Shown here piece after piece: positions 8,181 through 16,749 of a stretch of DNA of 64,000 nt; positions within the stretch are counted from its first letter, which is position 1, and each line of letters opens with the position of its first letter. The stretch comes from UBA8079 sp965205535 (GTDB taxonomy: Bacteria > Pseudomonadota > Alphaproteobacteria > UBA6615). Location: the NCBI GenBank assembly GCA_965205535.1, contig CBDBHH010000005.1, forward strand, positions 2,604,001 through 2,668,000, in the 5' to 3' direction. The translations under genes and the position numbers were made by a program. The notes beneath the pieces were generated by a model, which was given only the letters and a program-made list of their open reading frames with translations, made no database searches and had not been told where the DNA came from.

Positions 8181-8242
8181 TGAACCTATAGCTTGCATTG
8201 AAAGTTACTATTTGTGGATATGCCCGGGCCTTCATAGGTTCA
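8181..8242. promoter_or_regulatory. Inverted repeat between divergent LysR and monooxygenase genes
   Basis: TGAACCTAT at 8181-8189 is perfectly repeated in inverted form as ATAGGTTCA at 8234-8242. The 44-base spacer lies midway between the LysR start (8143) and the monooxygenase start (8279). Widely spaced recognition and activation half-sites are typical of LysR-controlled divergent promoters. The assignment is inference from position and symmetry. Confidence 0.45.
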
Positions 8243-8278
8243 CAGCAACAGGAAATGCCCGGCACGAAAGGACCAGAA

Positions 8279-9517
8279 ATGGCCAAGCCCAAAGTAATCG
8301 TTCAGCTCTACCCGATGTTTCCCGCCGACGGCGAGGATGACCGCAAGGCCAAGCGCCCGCTCGGCAACGACAACGAGCTGTATCACCGGATCATCCATGA
8401 GTGGACGGACATCATCAAAGCAGCGGACAAGATGGGCGTTTGGGGTCTTGGCACCATCGAACATCACTTCCACTCGGAAGGTTATGAAGTCGGACCCAAC
8501 CCGGGTGTCCTGAACGCCTACTGGGCGAGCATGGTAGAGAACGCGCATGTGGGCGCGCTTGGCTACGTCGCCGCGACCCATGACCCGCTGCGTGTCGCCG
8601 AAGAGACGGCGATCCTCGACCATCTGACCAAGGGCAAATACTTCGTCGGGTTCGCGCGCGGCTACCAGTCGCGCTGGGCCAACATCATGGGCCAGTTCAC
8701 GGAATCACCCGCGACCGTTTCGGACGGCAGCGATGCCGACGACCGGAACCGTCAGATCTTCGAGGAGCGGGTCAATCAGGTGATCGAAGCCTGGACCCAG
8801 GAAACGGTTCGTACCAAGGGCGAATTCTACGAGGCACCCTATCCGTTCGAGACGGGTGTCGAGGGCTATCCGGCCTGGGAAATTGCGCGTGATGCGGGTG
8901 CGGAAGGCGAAATCGCCGATGACGGCAGCGTGCAGCGGGTCTGTGTCGTGCCGAAGCCGTACCAGAAACCGCATCCGCCGGTGTTCATCGCGGCGTCGAA
9001 GAGCCAGGCATCGATTGATTTCTGTGCCCGCAACAACTTCATCCCGACCTACTTCATGCCGACCAAGGGCCTGGTCGAACTTTCCCACTACTACGAGAAG
9101 GTGGCGAACGAGAGCGGGTTCAATGTGCAGCTCGGCCAGAATCAAAACATCGTCCGCTGGCCGCATATCACCAAGACGTCCGAGGACTTCGACCGCAAGC
9201 TGCGTGAATACGACCTCGACATCTACAAGAACTTCTACGGGCCGTTCTTCCCTCAATTCCCGCGCGGGAATGAAGACGAGCTGATCCAGGGCATGAAGGA
9301 TTCCGATATTTTCATCGGCGGTACCGTCGATGAATCCATTGCTGCCTGGAAGAAGGTCTACGACCAGGTGCCGTGCGAGTACATCACGCTGATCTGGCAC
9401 TGGGCCCAGCAGCCGAAGGAAGACATGCTGGAAGAGTTGCAGCTCTTCATGGACAAGGTCTTGCCGGAACTCGAGATCCCGGACTTCCCTGATTGGGTTG
9501 CCGCCGCTGCCGAGTAG
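8279..9517 (+). CDS. Luciferase-like (LLM class) flavin-dependent monooxygenase
   Basis: A 412-residue protein of the bacterial luciferase-like monooxygenase superfamily, a TIM-barrel enzyme using reduced FMN supplied by a separate reductase. Visible signatures include the ATP-independent barrel start VIVQLYPMFPADG, a GTIEHHFHSEG motif at about residues 60-70 (the E-H-H-F motif of the luxA-like branch), GALGYVAATHDPLRVAEE, and GFARGYQSRW. The ATG at 8279 has an AAAGGA ribosome site 7 bases upstream and is preferred to a farther in-frame start at 8198. It is monocistronic, ended by the hairpin at 9543, and faces a LysR regulator. Oxidation of a small ketone, amine or sulfonate is plausible but not shown. 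Confidence 0.88.
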   Translation: MAKPKVIVQLYPMFPADGEDDRKAKRPLGNDNELYHRIIHEWTDIIKAADKMGVWGLGTIEHHFHSEGYEVGPNPGVLNAYWASMVENAHVGALGYVAATHDPLRVAEETAILDHLTKGKYFVGFARGYQSRWANIMGQFTESPATVSDGSDADDRNRQIFEERVNQVIEAWTQETVRTKGEFYEAPYPFETGVEGYPAWEIARDAGAEGEIADDGSVQRVCVVPKPYQKPHPPVFIAASKSQASIDFCARNNFIPTYFMPTKGLVELSHYYEKVANESGFNVQLGQNQNIVRWPHITKTSEDFDRKLREYDLDIYKNFYGPFFPQFPRGNEDELIQGMKDSDIFIGGTVDESIAAWKKVYDQVPCEYITLIWHWAQQPKEDMLEELQLFMDKVLPELEIPDFPDWVAAAAE

Positions 9518-9542
9518 GCCGGACAGGACAAAGTGATTGATC

Positions 9543-9568
9543 AGGCCGCCCTTCCGGGGCGGCCTTTT
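9543..9568 (+). terminator. Rho-independent terminator after the monooxygenase gene
   Basis: A 9-bp GC-rich stem (9543-9551 with 9557-9565) is followed by TTTT. It lies 25 bp after the monooxygenase stop codon and separates that gene from the operon starting at 9640. Confidence 0.85.
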
Positions 9569-9639
9569 CATATCCGGGCGTTGACCGGTCGCGTTTGCCG
9601 GTGCGAACGTGCCGGTGGGATATGGGGGAGACAGCGGGC

Positions 9640-10716
9640 ATGAAGCAAGACGCGCTCGGCGTGGCGGTTATAGGATGCGGGCGTATCGGCTCGTTGCGTG
9701 CAAATCTTTCCGCGACCCATCCCGGCGTCGGATTCCTGGCGCTTTCGGACAGGAGCCAGAAACAGGCTGATGTGCTGGCGCAGCGGACCGGGGCGGACCT
9801 CGTTACGACAGAGAATCTGGAAGCCATCAGCGATCCGCGGGTCGGTGCGGTGTTCGTTTCGACCCCCGAGCATGATCATCGCGAGGCGATCGTGCAGGCA
9901 CTCGAGGCGGGGAAGGCCGTCTTCGTGGAGAAACCGATCGCGCTGACAGTCGAGGATGCCGACATAATCATCGAGACGGCCGAACGCACGGGCTCGGAGC
10001 TTCGCGTCGGGTATTCGAGGCGACATGATCGACGCTGGATGTTGGCGAAGGAACAGATTCTCCAGGGCCGGGTCGGGGAGGTGCTGGGCATACAGTCGCG
10101 CGTCTACAACACGCGCGCGCAGCTGATGGAAATTCTCAAGCGTGCGCCCGACGCGACGCCTGTCAACGACGTGCTGACCTACTATGTCGATATGGCGTGC
10201 TGGTTCCTGGAAGACATTCGCCCTGTCGAAGTGGTCGCGCGCAGCCAGTCCAAGGTTTTCAAGGCGATGGGCTACAAGGCGGCCGACGTGACGTGGGCGA
10301 TCATCACCTTCGAAAACGGCGCGGTGGTCAATCTCGGTGTCAGCTATGTCTTGCCGGCGACCTATCCGACTGTCGGGCAGAGTTCGCGCTTCGAGATCAT
10401 CGGTGACGAGGGCGTGATCCTGCTGGATGCGGACAACAAGGACAGCCTGTTGTTCACCGACCGCGGCGCACCACACAGCTATGTGCCCGACCACAACATC
10501 AACATGATGTTCATGCAAACGACGTCGGCGGCGGATTTCGCCGTCGGGGATTATTGGGGGGCGGTGGCCAGCGAGACCCGCTCCTGGCTCGATCATTTAA
10601 TGACCGGCCGGCCCAGCCCCCATACGACCCCGAAAGAGGCGCGGCGTACGCTGGCTGTGACCCTGGCGATCGAACAGGCCGCGCGCACCGGCGTGTCGGT
10701 CGCGCTGCCGGACTGA
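9640..10716 (+). CDS. Gfo/Idh/MocA family NAD(P)-dependent oxidoreductase
   Basis: A 358-residue dehydrogenase of the Gfo/Idh/MocA family. The N-terminal Rossmann domain has VAVIGCGRIGSLRANL (about residues 6-21) and the conserved EKP motif (VEKPIAL) near residue 103, whose lysine contacts substrate and cofactor. The C-terminal alpha/beta sheet domain forms the substrate pocket. These enzymes oxidise hydroxyl groups of inositols, sugars or related polyols. The ATG at 9640 follows a GGGGGAG ribosome site. It begins a + strand operon with a GMC oxidoreductase and a second Gfo/Idh/MocA enzyme, 28 bp and 4-bp-overlap apart, so the three probably act on one polyol or sugar derivative. Confidence 0.88.
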   Translation: MKQDALGVAVIGCGRIGSLRANLSATHPGVGFLALSDRSQKQADVLAQRTGADLVTTENLEAISDPRVGAVFVSTPEHDHREAIVQALEAGKAVFVEKPIALTVEDADIIIETAERTGSELRVGYSRRHDRRWMLAKEQILQGRVGEVLGIQSRVYNTRAQLMEILKRAPDATPVNDVLTYYVDMACWFLEDIRPVEVVARSQSKVFKAMGYKAADVTWAIITFENGAVVNLGVSYVLPATYPTVGQSSRFEIIGDEGVILLDADNKDSLLFTDRGAPHSYVPDHNINMMFMQTTSAADFAVGDYWGAVASETRSWLDHLMTGRPSPHTTPKEARRTLAVTLAIEQAARTGVSVALPD

Positions 10717-10744
10717 ACATCGCCGGGCCGGGGCGCGAAATTTC

Positions 10745-12349
10745 ATGCCAGATACCGAGTTTTTCGATTTCGTCATCGTCGGCGCCGGCAGCGCCGGCTG
10801 TGTTTTGGCGAACCGGCTGAGCGCCAACGGGAAACACAATGTCTTGTTGCTGGAGGCCGGCGGGCGTGACACCAGCCCATGGATTCATATCCCGCTGGGC
10901 TATGGCAAACATTTCGCCAATCCGAAGGTGAACTGGCTCTACGCCAGCAAACCGCATCCCGCGTCGGGGAGTCGCGCCATTCCCGAACCGCGGGGCAAGG
11001 TGCTGGGCGGCTCGAGCTCGATCAACGGGCTGGTCTATGTCCGGGGTCACCAGGCCGACTATGACATCTGGCGCCAGCTGGGGAATCCCGGCTGGGGGTT
11101 TGACGACGTATTGCCGTATTTCCGGAAATCGGAAGACCAGCAGCGTGGAAGCGATGATTTTCACGGGGTCGGCGGGCCACTCGCAGTGTCCGACCCGACC
11201 GATCGTCATGCGATGTGCGATGCGTTCGTCGAAGCTGCCGGAGAGTGCGGGTATCCCGCGAATGATGATTTCAATGGGTCGGAGCAGGAGGGTTTTGGTT
11301 ATCTGCAGTTCAATCTCCGGCGCGGCCGCCGTGCCAGTGCTGCCACGGGCTATCTGAAACCCGCGCGCAGACGGTCCAATCTGAAAATCGAAACCCGGGC
11401 GCATGTCTCGCGCGTGTTGTTCGATGGCAAATGTGCAATAGGCGTCGCGTATCTGCGCGACGGAAAGTCATGCACCGCTATGGCGCGCCGGGAGGTCATC
11501 CTGTCGGGCGGCGCGATCAACTCACCGCAGTTGCTTCAGCTTTCGGGTGTCGGGCCCCCGGAATTGTTGCGCCAGCATGAAATCGATGTGGTCCATGGGC
11601 TAGCGGGCGTGGGGGCAAACCTGCAGGACCATTACAACGCACGGCTTGTGTATCGCTGCAGCCAGCCCGTGACACTTAATGATGTTGTCGGTCACCCGGT
11701 CCGTGCCGCCGCAGAGGGACTGCGTTATGCATTCGCGCGTCGGGGGTTCCTCACCATGGGTGCGTCCTATGCCGCCGGTTTCTTCCGTCAGGATGACGCA
11801 TCGGCGACACCGGATATTCAGGTCGGGCTTGCCTTGTTCAGCACCGACAAGGCGGGCACGAGGCTGCATCCGTTTTCGGGATTTTCGCTGATCGTTCGCC
11901 TCCTGCGCCCCGAGAGCCGGGGCGAGGTCGTGATCGAGAGTGCGGACCCCGGGCAGCCGCCGGCCATCCACCCGAATTACCTGGACGTGCAACGCGATGC
12001 CGATCTGCTCGTCGGGGGCATGCAGTCGGCGCGACGGATCGCGTCGGCGCCCGCGTTGCGGCCGTTCAACGACGGTGAGTATTTGCCGGGAGCCGACTGT
12101 GTGTCAGATGACGATATGCTCGACTTCGTGCGCCAGAGGGGTGGCACGAGTTACCATCCGGTTGGGACCTGCAGGATGGGGACGGGTGATGACGCCGTGG
12201 TCGATGCACGGCTGCGGGTGCATGGTCTGACACAGTTGCGTGTTGTCGATGCGTCCATCATGCCGCAGATCGTCTCGGGCAACACCAATGCGCCGACCAT
12301 CATGATCGGGGAAAAGGCAGCGGATATGATTTTGGCAGACAATCGATGA
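10745..12349 (+). CDS. GMC family FAD-dependent oxidoreductase (choline dehydrogenase-like)
   Basis: A 534-residue glucose-methanol-choline oxidoreductase. The FAD-binding VIVGAGSAGCVLANRL is at about 10-25, the GMC signature GGSSSINGLVYVRG at about 87-100, and the C-terminal active-site segment SYHPVGTCRMG contains the catalytic histidine near residue 470. The second active-site position lies in SGNTNAPTIM, with Asn where some members have His, as in choline dehydrogenase-type enzymes. It probably oxidises a primary alcohol with electrons passed to the respiratory chain. It is sandwiched between two Gfo/Idh/MocA dehydrogenases and overlaps the second by 4 bp, indicating strict co-translation. 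Confidence 0.92.
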   Translation: MPDTEFFDFVIVGAGSAGCVLANRLSANGKHNVLLLEAGGRDTSPWIHIPLGYGKHFANPKVNWLYASKPHPASGSRAIPEPRGKVLGGSSSINGLVYVRGHQADYDIWRQLGNPGWGFDDVLPYFRKSEDQQRGSDDFHGVGGPLAVSDPTDRHAMCDAFVEAAGECGYPANDDFNGSEQEGFGYLQFNLRRGRRASAATGYLKPARRRSNLKIETRAHVSRVLFDGKCAIGVAYLRDGKSCTAMARREVILSGGAINSPQLLQLSGVGPPELLRQHEIDVVHGLAGVGANLQDHYNARLVYRCSQPVTLNDVVGHPVRAAAEGLRYAFARRGFLTMGASYAAGFFRQDDASATPDIQVGLALFSTDKAGTRLHPFSGFSLIVRLLRPESRGEVVIESADPGQPPAIHPNYLDVQRDADLLVGGMQSARRIASAPALRPFNDGEYLPGADCVSDDDMLDFVRQRGGTSYHPVGTCRMGTGDDAVVDARLRVHGLTQLRVVDASIMPQIVSGNTNAPTIMIGEKAADMILADNR

Positions 12350-13380
12350 ACCGCGTCAATGTCGGTGTGATCGGTGCCGGGTGGGTCGGGGGTATCCGGG
12401 CTAATGCGTGCGCGGTGCATCCGCTCGTCGACGAACTTCATGTGGCCGAAATCAACCCGGAGCGTGCGGTGGAGACCGCGGCCGAGACGGGCGCGGTCCG
12501 CGTGACGGAAGATTGGAAGGAGCTGGTCGCCAGCCCGCACATCGATGCCGTGATCATCGCGTCGACGCCTGAGTCCCAGCGCTTCCCTATCGTGCGCGCG
12601 ACACTGGAGGCCGGTAAACATGTGCTGATCGAGAAGCCGCTGGCGCCGACACCGGAAGAGGCGGATGAGGCCATCGCGTTGTGCGACGCGGGTAACCTCA
12701 AGCTCGCGATCGGTTACACCCGCCGGTTCGACCCGAAATATGCCTACATCAACAAGGCCATCAAGGACGGAAAAATCGGTGAACCGGTGACCTGCCTGGT
12801 CAGCCGGAATATCACGCGCGAGATCGGCGCCAAGATCAAAGGCCGATCCCGGATGTCACCCGCCGCAATGGGCGGCACCCACTCGATCGATTTTTTGCTG
12901 TGGTGTCTGCAACCCCGCCTGCCAGTGAAGGTGTATTCCCAACAGTCCGGCAAATTGTTCAGCAAGGTCAGCGACACGCCCGACCATCAATGGATCATGG
13001 TGACGATGGATGACGGCACGACGATCACGGCGGGGTCGGGTTGGGTATTGCCGCTGGGGTACCCGCAATATGCGCAGAGCTGGATCGAGGTCGTCGGCAC
13101 CGATGGTGCGTTGAGCGTCGATGACACCCACCGCGAGATCAGCATCAACACGACCGCGCACGGTATTCGCTATCCGCTGTCTTCGATGCCCGGCGAGCCG
13201 GTAGATCATGTTTTTGCAGGCGCAATGGTGGCCGAGACTAACCATTTCATCGATGCCGTCGCGCTGGACCGGCCGGTTTTGGCAAATGCGCGCGAAGCCC
13301 GCCTGGTCATGGATGTCACGATGGCCGCCGACCTGTCGGCCGAGACCGGTGAGCCGGTCGATTTGTCAGTCCCGAAATAG
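12346..13380 (+). CDS. Gfo/Idh/MocA family NAD(P)-dependent oxidoreductase
   Basis: A 344-residue protein with the family's N-terminal Rossmann motif (VGVIGAGWVGGIRANACAVH, residues 5-24), the EKPLAPT motif near residue 96 and a GYTRRFDPKY segment that begins the C-terminal domain. Its ATG overlaps the GMC stop codon (ATGA), so the genes are translationally coupled. It resembles the Gfo/Idh/MocA gene at 9640 in architecture, but the active-site neighbourhood after EKP differs (APTPEEAD versus ALTVEDAD), which suggests different steps of one route rather than redundancy. The IclR gene at 13514 follows on the same strand and is the likely local regulator. Confidence 0.88.
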   Translation: MNRVNVGVIGAGWVGGIRANACAVHPLVDELHVAEINPERAVETAAETGAVRVTEDWKELVASPHIDAVIIASTPESQRFPIVRATLEAGKHVLIEKPLAPTPEEADEAIALCDAGNLKLAIGYTRRFDPKYAYINKAIKDGKIGEPVTCLVSRNITREIGAKIKGRSRMSPAAMGGTHSIDFLLWCLQPRLPVKVYSQQSGKLFSKVSDTPDHQWIMVTMDDGTTITAGSGWVLPLGYPQYAQSWIEVVGTDGALSVDDTHREISINTTAHGIRYPLSSMPGEPVDHVFAGAMVAETNHFIDAVALDRPVLANAREARLVMDVTMAADLSAETGEPVDLSVPK

Positions 13381-13458
13381 GCGCATGGCTGGATTGTTTC
13401 CGGTGACTGGAAACCCGCCCGGATTTGTCTCATATTTCAAGACAGCTTCGTTATCTGA

Positions 13459-13473
13459 CATTCGATAATTGCC
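13459..13473. promoter_or_regulatory. Possible IclR-type operator half upstream of the IclR gene
   Basis: The core TTCGATAAT at 13461-13469 is identical to the core of the strong palindrome ahead of the other IclR gene (19717-19733). The right half is degenerate here. It lies 45 bp upstream of the IclR start, which would suit autoregulation. Confidence 0.3.
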
Positions 13474-13513
13474 CGCCAAATGGTTGTCAGGCCGGGGGTA
13501 CGGGAACGCAAAG

Positions 13514-14284
13514 ATGGCTACTTATAAAAACCAGTCGCTCGAGCGCGGATTTCAGATCCTTGAGTATCTCGGTGATAGCACCAAGGGGCGTGCCGTGTCG
13601 GAAGTGGCGCGGGCGACAGGGCTGCACCGGGCGACCGCACACCGGTTGCTCGAGGTGCTTTGCGGGATGGGATATGCCTACAAGAGCGAGGATCGGCGCT
13701 ACTGGATCGGCTACAACGCGCATCTGTTCGGAAACAGGTCGAACATGGTCGCGCGGATTACCCATCATGCGCATCCGTTCCTGGTGACCCTGGCCCACGA
13801 GGTCGACGAGACGATTGCTCTTGGGTTCCTGGAGGGCATTCAGGTGTTCATCGCAGACCGGGTCTCCACCGAGCGCGCGCATCGCTCCGAGGTTCAGATT
13901 GGCACCTATTTCGACGCCCATGCGACGAGCCTCGGCAAGGCGCTGTTGTCGGTCAGGCCGACCAACGAAGTGCGCGCGAGTTACAAGAACACCCGGCTGA
14001 GCGCGTATACCGGCAAGACGATTACCGATGTCGATGCGCTGTTGCGTGAACTCAACGCCATCAAGAAACGGGGCTATTCGATCAACGACGAGGAAGGCTC
14101 GCCGGGCATCCGCTCGGTGGCGGTGCCGGTGCTCAACCCCCATGGGCGCGCCGCGTGTTCGCTGGCCGTGACGGGGCCGCGTGCGCGGCTCGACGATTCG
14201 AAGATCGAGCGGGTTGGCGTGCTACTTCAGAATGTGGCGAGTGAGATCGTCACCCAGGTTGCGAAGCAGGCAGCAGACGCCTAG
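13514..14284 (+). CDS. IclR family transcriptional regulator
   Basis: A 256-residue IclR-type regulator. The N-terminal winged HTH runs from about 10 to 70 (SLERGFQILEYL, GRAVSEVARATGLHRATAHRLLEVL), followed by the GAF-like effector domain with GTYFDAHATSLGKALLS near 128-145 and the family C-terminal GYSINDEEGSPGIRSVAVPVL block. The ATG at 13514 is chosen over a TTG at 13469 because it opens directly into the HTH. It lies 133 bp after the Gfo/GMC/Gfo operon on the same strand and is its probable regulator. Effectors of this family are usually small aromatic or aliphatic acids. Confidence 0.92.
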   Translation: MATYKNQSLERGFQILEYLGDSTKGRAVSEVARATGLHRATAHRLLEVLCGMGYAYKSEDRRYWIGYNAHLFGNRSNMVARITHHAHPFLVTLAHEVDETIALGFLEGIQVFIADRVSTERAHRSEVQIGTYFDAHATSLGKALLSVRPTNEVRASYKNTRLSAYTGKTITDVDALLRELNAIKKRGYSINDEEGSPGIRSVAVPVLNPHGRAACSLAVTGPRARLDDSKIERVGVLLQNVASEIVTQVAKQAADA

Positions 14285-14290
14285 CGCGGG

Positions 14291-15022
14291 CTATTTTCGT
14301 GCCGTGATATCGACTGCGATGACCGGCCCGAAGGTGCGGTGACCGCTGAACTCGATTTCCGAGAACCCCGCGTTATCCAGCACGTCGTAGAACACCGTTT
14401 CCTCGATGACGCCGCCGAGCGAACTTGCCATCGCCATGGGGTCGGCAAGGATATCCGGTGGCAAAGGCCCGTTGCGGATGAGGTCCGCTGCGACCAGTTT
14501 GCCGCCGGGGTGCAGAATGCGCGCGATCTCCGCGCAGGCAATCGCCTTATCGGTCGTAAGGTTTAGCGATGCGTTGGCGAGCACGATGTCGGCGACGCCG
14601 TCTGCGAGCGGGAGCCGCTCCATATCAGCAGCAACTGTCCGGACGGTCGCGCCCTTGATGTCGGATACGGTGTCATGAACGCGGGCCAGCAGCTCGGGTG
14701 TGAGGTCCAGCGCGATGATATGGCTGTCGGCGGGCATTCTTTCGGCGGCGAAACGGGTGTCGAGGCCGCCGCCGCAGCCCAGATCGACCATGGTGTCGCA
14801 GTTCCAGTTCTCGACGGCGTCGGCAGGCCAGCCACAACCGGAGAAAACACCGGCGATGTGCGCCGGGAGGGCGTCGTACCAGCCTGTCGGTACCCCGGCG
14901 GCAAGGGCCTTGTCGCGCGCGTCTTCGTGAAACGAGTCCGCCGCCGCTAGCTGAGCATAGCGACGGCGGATCAAAGCTTTGGCCTGAGCCTCCCAAGGGG
15001 TCGGGTCAGGTGTGCGTGTCAT
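14291..15022 (-). CDS. SAM-dependent class I methyltransferase (ArsM-like)
   Basis: A 243-residue methyltransferase. Motif I reads MVDLGCGGGLDTRFAA (about residues 78-93), motif II ends in ALDLT, motif post-II is AADMERLPLADGVADIVLANASLNL, and HPGGKLVAAD (about 170-180) is motif III. The GCGWP segment preceding motif I and the DLTPELL pattern resemble arsenite methyltransferase-type proteins, but I cannot place the set of three arsenic-binding cysteines, so arsenic methylation is not claimed. It converges with the IclR gene, 6 bp away, and lies just downstream of a metallophosphoesterase on the same strand with a 25-bp gap. Confidence 0.85.
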   Translation of the reverse strand: MTRTPDPTPWEAQAKALIRRRYAQLAAADSFHEDARDKALAAGVPTGWYDALPAHIAGVFSGCGWPADAVENWNCDTMVDLGCGGGLDTRFAAERMPADSHIIALDLTPELLARVHDTVSDIKGATVRTVAADMERLPLADGVADIVLANASLNLTTDKAIACAEIARILHPGGKLVAADLIRNGPLPPDILADPMAMASSLGGVIEETVFYDVLDNAGFSEIEFSGHRTFGPVIAVDITARK

Positions 15023-15047
15023 TGCGACACTCCGGACACGGAGCGGC

Positions 15048-15809
15048 CTAATGCGGCATATGGTCGGGGTTCCAGAAGTAGCCCGTCCGGATCATCTTGG
15101 CGATACGGTCGCCGTGGGGGATCCAGCAATTCTCGTTGAGCTTCGCCTGCTCTTCGAAATCACCATCGACGCGGTGCGTCTGGCAGTCCCATTTGCCGTC
15201 ACCGAGATATTCGACCGTCGCGTAGGACGGGCGCGGATCGCCGTCCCAGCTCATGCCGACCGCGGCAGCACAGACGAGGGTCTTGTCGCGTACCTGACGG
15301 ACATAGCCACCATGGATGTGCCCGAAGGACATGACGTCGGCATCGACATCGCCGATCTTCTCCCACATCTCGTCGTCGGTCAGGCGCGGCGGCAGCGCGT
15401 CTTCATCACCGATCTCGTCCGGCGTGGCGTGGAACACATGGAAATTGTGGCCATGCTCGGGGGTATAGGTCGTCGCGAAGGGGAGCTTGTTCAGCCAGTC
15501 GAGCTGCTCCTGAGTCATGCGCTCGCGGGTGAGGCGGGCCATGTCGAGCATCCACTCGTGATAGATGTTCTTCGGCGTCTTGGTTTCCCAGAACTTGTCG
15601 ACGACCCACATGTCCAGGTTGCCGATCAGGATGTCCACGTTCTGGCGGACATTCATGAAGTGATCGACCACCTCGGCCGGTTGCGGGCCAAGCATGATCA
15701 GGTCGCCGATCAGAATTTCCTTGTCGGCGTTTTCCTTGTCGACAGCTTCGAGTACGGCTTCCATCTGCGGGATCTGCGCATGGATATCCGCGTAAAGAAC
15801 GAATTTCAT
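15048..15809 (-). CDS. Metallophosphoesterase family protein
   Basis: A 253-residue calcineurin-like phosphoesterase. The metal-binding motifs are D8-x-H10 (YADIHAQ), GDLIMLGP near residue 35, GNLD near 63 where the family usually has GNH(D/E), and GHIHGGY near 167. The GNLD variant occurs in the YfcE/MJ0936-like branch, which hydrolyses phosphodiesters or phosphomonoesters with two bound metals. The ATG has a clear AGGAG ribosome site. It lies upstream of the methyltransferase on the same strand. The physiological substrate cannot be told. Confidence 0.87.
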   Translation of the reverse strand: MKFVLYADIHAQIPQMEAVLEAVDKENADKEILIGDLIMLGPQPAEVVDHFMNVRQNVDILIGNLDMWVVDKFWETKTPKNIYHEWMLDMARLTRERMTQEQLDWLNKLPFATTYTPEHGHNFHVFHATPDEIGDEDALPPRLTDDEMWEKIGDVDADVMSFGHIHGGYVRQVRDKTLVCAAAVGMSWDGDPRPSYATVEYLGDGKWDCQTHRVDGDFEEQAKLNENCWIPHGDRIAKMIRTGYFWNPDHMPH

Positions 15810-15974
15810 TGGTGTCTCCTATTCCCCTGACCGCAGCTAGCGGCGGCGTTGGCTGGACCATAACACGGCTTGGGCGTGCGTCGTGATGAACGGCCAGCCA
15901 GTGAGTTGTTCCCGTGATTTGTACAATCTTCGAATATCGGTGTCATCCGCACAAAAATTCGAAAATAGATAATT

Positions 15975-16319
15975 TCACTCTGCGGTCGTTCCCGTCAGGT
16001 AAATCTCACCGGCGCGTTCCTCGAACTCCAACCGGGTCAGGTTCGTACCCTGACAGGGGCCATCGATGCATTCGCCATTTTCGATCCGGAAGATTGCGCC
16101 ATGCATGCCGCAGCGCAGAAAGCCGCCGTCCGGCGTGAAGAACTGGCCCTGAATATGGTCAAGAAGCGCGCCGGCATGGGGGCATCTGTTCAGATAAAGA
16201 TGTAGTGCGCCATCCTGGCGGACCGCGAATATGTTCCGCTGCATCCCGTCGACGCGGCCGACATAACCCTTGGCTTCCATCTCGCCAATATCGGCTGCGG
16301 AACAAATATGCTCAGACAT
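15975..16319 (-). CDS. Small Rieske [2Fe-2S] protein
   Basis: A 114-residue stand-alone Rieske domain. The cluster ligands are C46-P-H48 and C70-G-M-H73. There is no transmembrane anchor, so it is a soluble ferredoxin-like electron carrier or the small regulatory type of the NirD/bphA3 family. No oxygenase or reductase partner is adjacent: the neighbours are a phosphoesterase and a small secreted protein. It is preceded by about 60 bp without a gene and may be expressed alone. Confidence 0.88.
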   Translation of the reverse strand: MSEHICSAADIGEMEAKGYVGRVDGMQRNIFAVRQDGALHLYLNRCPHAGALLDHIQGQFFTPDGGFLRCGMHGAIFRIENGECIDGPCQGTNLTRLEFEERAGEIYLTGTTAE

Positions 16320-16381
16320 ATCTCAAAATGCCTTCGTGCGTTTCGAGGTTAACTCTGGATCGCCGATAAGATAACTCTGCC

Positions 16382-16717
16382 TCAGGAAGTAACTTCTCGG
16401 AGACACTTGCCCGCTAGGGCCTGAATTCGTGGCAATTGAATTGCTGATTTTAAATCGCCGTTATTCTTGCTGGCGACTTCGAGAATTTCGGCTGTTAATT
16501 GCAAATACTGTTTGAGGGTGAAGTCTTCTCTGATTCGGTCCGTGACGCAGGTGCAATAGGGTTCCGCAAGAGATTGGAGGCCAGCTTTCGCGTTGACCAG
16601 GCAACTCTCATACTCTGTTCGCAAGATGTCTTCACTTACAGTTTCTGCCTGAGTTGCAGTGATGGTCAGGCTGATAGCGAGTACTGATAGACCGTAGAGC
16701 AATACAAAATGCTTCAT
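16382..16717 (-). CDS. Small secreted four-cysteine protein of unknown function
   Basis: A 111-residue protein with a clear signal peptide (MKHFVLLYGLSVLAISLTIT, cleavage probably after AQA near residue 24) and a mature part with four cysteines. Their spacing (YESCLVNAK, YCTCV, KCLRE) suggests one or two periplasmic disulfides. The mature region is predicted helical. I do not recognise a family. It lies 32 bp downstream of the CoA transferase on the same strand, but a functional link is not obvious. Its codon use is visibly more AT-rich than that of its neighbours. Confidence 0.65.
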   Translation of the reverse strand: MKHFVLLYGLSVLAISLTITATQAETVSEDILRTEYESCLVNAKAGLQSLAEPYCTCVTDRIREDFTLKQYLQLTAEILEVASKNNGDLKSAIQLPRIQALAGKCLREVTS

Positions 16718-16749
16718 TTGATAGTCTCCAAAAGCAGCGTATCGACAGT

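Noticed and set aside
13396..13414. GTTTCC-GGTGACT-GGAAAC inverted repeat after the Gfo/GMC/Gfo operon
   Set aside because: Only 6-bp arms, no T-run, and the arms point the opposite way to the known IclR consensus; too weak to call as a terminator or operator.
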